Source of the DNA: Gibbula magus
Lineage: Eukaryota > Mollusca > Gastropoda > Trochida > Trochidae
Direction: 5' to 3'
DNA: 64,000 nucleotides
Assembly: GCA_936450465.1 (NCBI GenBank)
Contig: OW388304.1
Coordinates: 12,928,708 to 12,992,707, forward strand
Made by a program: the position numbers and the translations under genes. Below are positions 58,570 to 64,000 of this stretch, piece by piece (the first letter of the stretch is position 1; the number at the start of each line of letters is the position of its first letter). The notes beneath the pieces are model-generated. The model searched no databases. It was not told where the DNA came from and saw nothing but the letters and a program-made list of their open reading frames with translations.

Positions 58570-59295
58570 CCTAATATACAAGGTGTGGTATGGAGGTCAG
58601 GAGCTCAGTGTATGTATGGTCTGCAGCTGGTCAGGCAAGATGACTGAGAGCAGGACGGATATTGCCCTGTAATTACTGGTCCTACACACCCCACTGGGAT
58701 GTAAACTGCTGATAATACTGTTTAATCAGGCTGAAATTTGGTGGCAGTGCCAGCACATAGAACATCAAGTCCCCTCATCAATCTTTAACTGACATCTAAG
58801 TAAGTTCGCTGCATCAAGTTCTAAAATCTCAGTGAGTCCACTTCATCATACACTACATAAGTCCACATTATCAACTCTAAACTGACATCTCGGTCAACTG
58901 CATCTGCCTTCTGCTTCATTACACTTTGCCATTCCACTCTCTCCCAGTCCTCAACCTCAACTTACCTCAACATTGAAGGTATCCTGGAATCTACACCAAA
59001 TATGGAGCAGGATTGAGAAGAACTTAATCTAATGACAAAATTTTCACAAACATTATTTTAAAGCATAAAATCACCCGCATCGCTTAACAAGTCATAGAGG
59101 AAGTTACCCATTAAGCATGTTTTATATGTTTATCAACTCCCCAGGGCGTATATGTACAACTAGACAGTTATCAGTTCATATATTATTTATATAACCAATG
59201 AAATACCAATATACCATAAGTTGTCATCTCTCCAGACACCTAATGAGATGTAGGACAGACCAAGGTACACTTAGTCTGTCAAACTGTTTGATATA
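58570..59295. other. Intergenic DNA, no gene seen
   Basis: No recognised feature. Confidence 0.5.
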
Positions 59296-59297
59296 CA

Positions 59298-60336
59298 TGG
59301 CTAACCGGAGACCAATGTTTAGTCTAGAGGGCACGTTTAGAGTTGAGTATACTGGAGACCAATGTTTAGTCTAGGGGGCAGATTTAGAGTTGAGTCTACT
59401 GGAGACCAATGTATAGTCTAGAGGGCAGGTTTAGAGTTGAATCTACTGGAGACCAATGTATAGTCTAGAGGGCAGGTTTAGAGTTGAGTCTACTGGAGAC
59501 CAATGTATAGTCTACAGGGCACGTTTAGAGTTGAGTCTACTGGAGACCAATGTATAGTCTAGAGGGCAGGTTTAGAGTTGAGTCTACTGGAGACCAATGT
59601 ATAGTCTAGAGGGCACGTTTAGAGTTGAGTCTACTGGAGACCAATGTATAGTCTAGAGGGCAGGTTTAGAGTTGAGTCTACTGGAGACCAATGTTTAGTC
59701 TAGAGGGCAGGTTTAGAGTTGAGTCTACTGGAGACCAATGTATAGTCTAGAGGGCAGGTTTAGAGTTGAGTCTACTGGAAACCAATGTTTAGTCTAGAGA
59801 GCAGGTTTAGAGTTGAGTCTACTGGAGACCAATGTTTAGTCTAGGGAGCAGGTTTTGAGTTGAGTATACTGGAGACCAATGTATAGTCTAGGGAGCAGGT
59901 TGAGAGTTGAGTCTACTGGAGACCAATGTATAGTCTAGAGGGCAGGTTTAGAGTTGAGTCTACTGGAGACCAATGTTTAGTCTAGAGGGCAGGTTTAGAG
60001 TTGAGTCTACTGGAGACCAATGTATAGTCTAGAGGGCAGGTTTAGAGTTGAGTCTTCTGGAGACCAATGTTTAGTCTAGAGGGCAGGTTTAGAGTTGAGT
60101 CTACTGGAGACCAATGTATAGTCTAGAGGGCAGGTTTAGAGTTGAGTCTACTGGAGACCAATGTTTAGTCTAGAGGGCAGGTTTAGAGTTGAGTCAACTG
60201 GAGACCAATGTTTAGTCTAGAGGGCAGGTTTAGAGTTGAGTCTACTGGAGACCAATGTTTAGTCTAGAGATCAGGTTTAGAGTTGAGTCTACTGGAGACC
60301 AATGTTTAGTCTAGAGATCAGGTTTAGAGTTGAAAC
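59298..60336. repeat. 47-bp satellite, about 22 copies
   Basis: Unit TTGAGTCTACTGGAGACCAA then TGTTTAGTCTAGAGGGCAGG then TTTAGAG. Very homogeneous, with a recurring TGTTTAG/TGTATAG alternation and GCAGG/GCACG variants. No coding frame. Confidence 0.95.
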
Positions 60337-60339
60337 TAC

Positions 60340-62135
60340 TACTCTGAAATTCCCATTTCTCAGAGACTTCTTTGCCATTTTAAATAAAATGGTCAATTTT
60401 TAAGAACAGATATTTTCCATGAGACTAAATGTCTGACTTATGTTGAAGGCCTTCCTCTTGATCAAAGCAGAATTAACAAGCCATCATTAAGGTAATTCAT
60501 CCATGACCGCTGATTTAGACAAGAGCTCAGCATGTAGCTAAAACTCTTCCAAGGAAATACTCAATAGATCTGTTTAACAGCTAATAAGATTTTATAGACA
60601 CACATATGAATGACAAGTTATTTCGTTGCTCAAGTTCTGTTTCCATGGCGATAGTTTTCTTTAAAGACCAAGGAGAAGAGAAAGATGATACCTCAGTGCT
60701 GATCAAGCACTGTCTCCGATATCGATTTCAATGTTTTGTCCCTATTGATCAGAGGCAAGTTTTCTCACTGCTTGTACATTCAAACATCCAGCCTCATCTA
60801 TTGTGACTGTGTAAAGATTATACAGCTAGCGCACAGATTGTCGTGACATTAGGTTTTTGAAGAATGCTTTCAAGGGAACAAGCTGACTGAATAACAACAA
60901 GTTCTACTTATCCAACAACCTGCACTATACAGTTCTCATTCTTTCTCAGGTGATTTCTGTTTAAATTCTGAAATTATGCCAGGTAAATACAGACAGACCA
61001 AACAAGTTTTGTTGTTTTTTGCATTTTGTTCCATGTTTCTCAAGATTTTGTGAAAATGTTCAATATTTACAAATGTACTTTGTAAACATAGTTCAATGGG
61101 ACACCATCCAACTTAAAACTGCAATCAAACCTAGGTGGGATTTGAACCACAGACCTCTTTGAAACCTGGTTAAATTCAACTTAAATTTCCCATCTGGCCT
61201 CTCAGATGTTTGATAACTAACTGCCTGCATCTTGAGGAACCGGTCAAATTTGGAGAAGGGCTAAAGTTGAATTTTCAAACCACAAGCCCAACTCCCAAAG
61301 ACCATTACTAGAAGTTCATCCGCTGTACTGGTGAGGGATTCTGATATAAGTGAAATTAATGACATGGCCATTCTTAATACTGTCAGTCATATACAGCACT
61401 AAGAATTATCTTGCTAGCCCTCTGAGAGACTTAAAGTTAGTCTATTGGCGGGAGAGGATTGGGAAAGGGGGAGGGGGGGGGGGGGGGGGGTGCTATATCA
61501 CAGATATATTGCAAGCTATTGGAGAGACAGAAAGTATCAGTACACGGAGAAGATACAAGAACCTCCACTTCTCGCTGCATATACCATGATACACTATCTA
61601 CCTCTGTCGAGGTCTTGGTGACTGAGTGGATAAGCTGTTGGGATTGTCAGTGCTGGCAACTGGTGCCTAGGGATTTGCAAGGGACTTGCCCTAAATAGAT
61701 ACAAGAACTTTGCAGAAAGTGTGATCTCAAATATAACAAAGTTACAGATTGTGTTGAAAACATGTCAACATTGAACACAACTGCAGGCATTTTCAAGATG
61801 AACTTGAAGATGAAAATATTTGTTTATATTATACTGTAGTTGCTGCATCCCATGCAGGATTCAACATAAATCTCGATCTTGATCAAAGACAAAAACCCAA
61901 TACGCTGCATACCCCAACCCTCAAGACTGTAAGCCAATATCAATGCCTACCACTTAGGTTTCTCCTCAGAAATCTATCTCAGTCATGTTACCACTTGTAT
62001 CCTAATTCATCTGCACAGAAACAATAGCGAAGAAGTTAGACAAATACAAGTTGATAGCTGTTGAAATCAATGAACAAACCACGAGCTTTGTCTGCTCATT
62101 AGACAGCCATTGATTGGTTCACGCTCATCCGCGTG
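60340..62135. other. Intergenic DNA with a G18 run and a SINE-head remnant
   Basis: G homopolymer at 61473-61490. 61128-61160 (GGTGGGATTTGAACCACAGA then CCTCTT) is a decayed B-box region of family A. No gene seen. Confidence 0.5.
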
Positions 62136-62142
62136 TACATAC

Positions 62143-62230
62143 CCCGCTTATCTCGTTCTCCTGTTGTCGACATTGATCTCCTCTTGTCATTGTGTGTTGT
62201 CTGCCTGCGGACCACATCATGTTCAACCAT
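62143..62230 (-). CDS. Candidate 5' exon, unknown gene
   Basis: ATG at 62230, 29 codons (MVEHDVVRRQTTHNDKRR, SMSTTGERDKR) plus one base, ending at donor CGGG|GTATGT. The local sequence is richer in CpG than its surroundings. Phase 1 does not fit TP53I11 exon 2, and no partner exon was found. Could be chance. Confidence 0.2.
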
Positions 62231-62585
62231 TATCCACTTCCATTAACTACTGATTCTATCAATTAGCAAATAATCTTCCCAAGTAAACACATTTTCCCAT
62301 TCACAGCATTCTGTAATTTATACATACTCAATACAAGAGTTAAAAACATCCCCAATTTTCAATATTTATATATGTATTCAGTACATATTTGATAGTTGAG
62401 TCTTATAATAGTTAAAAATTTAATTTTGGAGTATGCATTTTTTGTCAATTTATATATTGTAGTGATGTCGAGTAGTTTATTGCTTACTCCCCCCTTTTGG
62501 CTGTACATGTTATACCAATTTATCAGGACAGCAGAGGAAATAAAGGTACTCGTATCACAATGTATTTGTCAACTTTCTCTATGGT

Positions 62586-62976
62586 TGTGCGTAAGGCTGT
62601 GCAATATTATTGCAATACCAATATATTGCAATACAGAGTTGTGCAATACACGTATTGCAATACGATTTTCATATCGCCATATATTGCACCAACAAATATT
62701 AAGTCAAATTTATTCATTTATCTTGTAAAATACACATTTACTGGCTTAACTTGTATTAAAAAATATATTTTGAAGTTCTAGAATGTATGTTGGACTGTAT
62801 TACACATTATCTGAAAATCATTTTATCAAATGTGTCATGTTTAAACTGCAAAAAGAAGTATAAAAGTTGAATGTAGAGTTCATTTAGCATGTTGTAATAT
62901 CATTGGCACTAGTTAAAATGGTGTCTAGAGAAATACATTGTCAGGCGATCTTGCAATATATTGTGGTACGTATTGC
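62586..62976. mobile_element. Element rich in TTGCAATA / TATTGCAA motifs
   Basis: Left part GGCTGTGCAATATTATTGCA, ATATATTGCAATAC, GTATTGCAATACG; right part TCTTGCAATATATTGTGGTA then CGTATTG. It looks like a MITE with palindromic ends; exact ends not fixed. Confidence 0.5.
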
Positions 62977-63107
62977 TTTGACAATTTAACAAAGAATATA
63001 GCACGAATTCAAAAATAAAAATGATCTTCGATGATAGATTATTTGTTACTCTGTGGCTATGCTATCAATATATATGTTTCATTATCTAAAAGTTGTAAAA
63101 TTACTAA

Positions 63108-63520
63108 ATATATAGAGGATATTTTACATTTCTCGTCGAATACCATGTATATCTCATCGAGTGAAGTAGAAATGTATATTTTCACGAGTGGCGCAGCCAC
63201 GAGTGTAAGTATATTATTTCTTCTTCACGAGATGAGATACACATGGTATGTGACGTGACATGTCAAATGTTCTATTTATTAGATTTAACAAACCATGCAT
63301 AGTTGGTAAATGACGTTCATTTTATAAACGGAGCCTCCGAGATCGCCTTCCTTTCCAAGGCCATCCTATGAGGTCATCCTATTGTTACGATGACGTCATG
63401 CTATCGAAAGTGTTCTTTCATGCAGTAGAATAACATGTTATTTCACTCAGTGAAAATACGGATTTTATTTTAACCGATAAATGCCGTATTTCACCACTGA
63501 AAATCAAATAAAATGCCTTA
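63108..63520 (+). mobile_element. Hairpin-ended element, family B, copy 4
   Basis: Hairpin 63112-63282 (ATATAGAGGATATTTTACAT ... GTTCTATTTATTAG, with CACGAGTGGCGCAGCCACGA in the loop) followed by a diverged core with GATGACGTCATGC and TTATTTCACTCAGTGAAAAT. Confidence 0.8.
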
Positions 63521-63524
63521 TTCT

Positions 63525-64000
63525 CACTTCATTTCATGTGTTGCACAAAAACAAAATTATTAGGATACTTCGTTAGAATCTTCCTTAGAAGTCAAATCAG
63601 CTAGTAATATCCTTATTTCCTGGTGATCAATACAAGAGTCTACCATATTCATGAATCTCCCTGCAAAATATGGCTACAGGCTACCACAGCAGGTTCCACA
63701 GCTGTTTATCTTGAGTTTACATGGATAAATCATCAAGATCAATATTGGGAGAAGAACTTATAAGATGAGCTTGATGATACTCGAAGGTTTGGGCAGTGAT
63801 GGTTAAGTACACTAATTCCCCTTCATATGACTGTCGTGCCTGACGACTTATCACCACTCATCACCACTCGCTATTTCCCTGCAGGCTCCTTCAGAGATGG
63901 AGAAGAATATTGCCTGATGTCAATATCCTCTGGATCTTGTACAGCATGCTGGGTAATACCAGTGCATGCTGGGTAACGTGTTAGTATGATTACGGACCAG
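63525..64000. other. Right edge, no gene seen
   Basis: Two copies of GCATGCTGGGTAA at 63944-63956 and 63964-63976; otherwise nothing recognised. Confidence 0.45.

Overview
The window looks like AT-rich nuclear DNA from an invertebrate animal. Genes are split into small exons by introns of 1 to 15 kb. Splice sites are GT-AG, and mobile elements, tRNA-headed SINEs and tandem satellites are dense. A gastropod or bivalve mollusc is the best guess: several SINE fragments resemble repeats common in molluscs, and DIRS retrotransposons and TTAA-flanked elements fit. This is an inference from repeat style, not a proof.

Layout. Positions 1-5157 (minus strand) carry most of a DIRS-type tyrosine-recombinase retrotransposon: gag, reverse transcriptase/RNase H, and a recombinase that runs off the left edge. 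From about 11.9 to 45.9 kb the minus strand holds the main host gene, an orthologue of TP53I11 (p53-inducible protein 11). I rebuilt it from splice sites and similarity: seven exons, the last two being alternative C-terminal exons at 15.4 and 12.2 kb, giving 194- or 204-residue four-helix membrane proteins. Inside its 15-kb intron, on the same strand, lies a second split gene (24.8-26.9 kb) that I do not recognise. It has five exons in matching phase and encodes 130 residues with one membrane segment. Two weaker candidate exons are at 50.6 kb (plus) and 62.2 kb (minus).

Repeats fill the rest. They include TTAA-flanked elements at 10.0 and 23.3 kb, a 2.5-kb element with 75-bp inverted ends at 31.2-33.7 kb, and hairpin-ended elements at 39.8, 51.2, 51.8 and 63.1 kb. 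A SINE family has at least five copies. A tRNA-like sequence sits between near-perfect inverted ends at 47.0 kb. Tandem arrays have 38/19-bp (16-17.5 kb), 89-bp (22.4-23.0 kb), 135-bp (29.6-29.9 kb), 35-bp (51.7 kb) and 47-bp (59.3-60.3 kb) units.

The most interesting points are the splice donor of TP53I11 exon 3, repeated six times in tandem; the paired alternative last exons; the unrecognised nested gene, whose 3' end abuts a TTAA element; and the near-intact DIRS element with three overlapping frames. No prokaryotic-style system (operon, CRISPR, defence island) is present.
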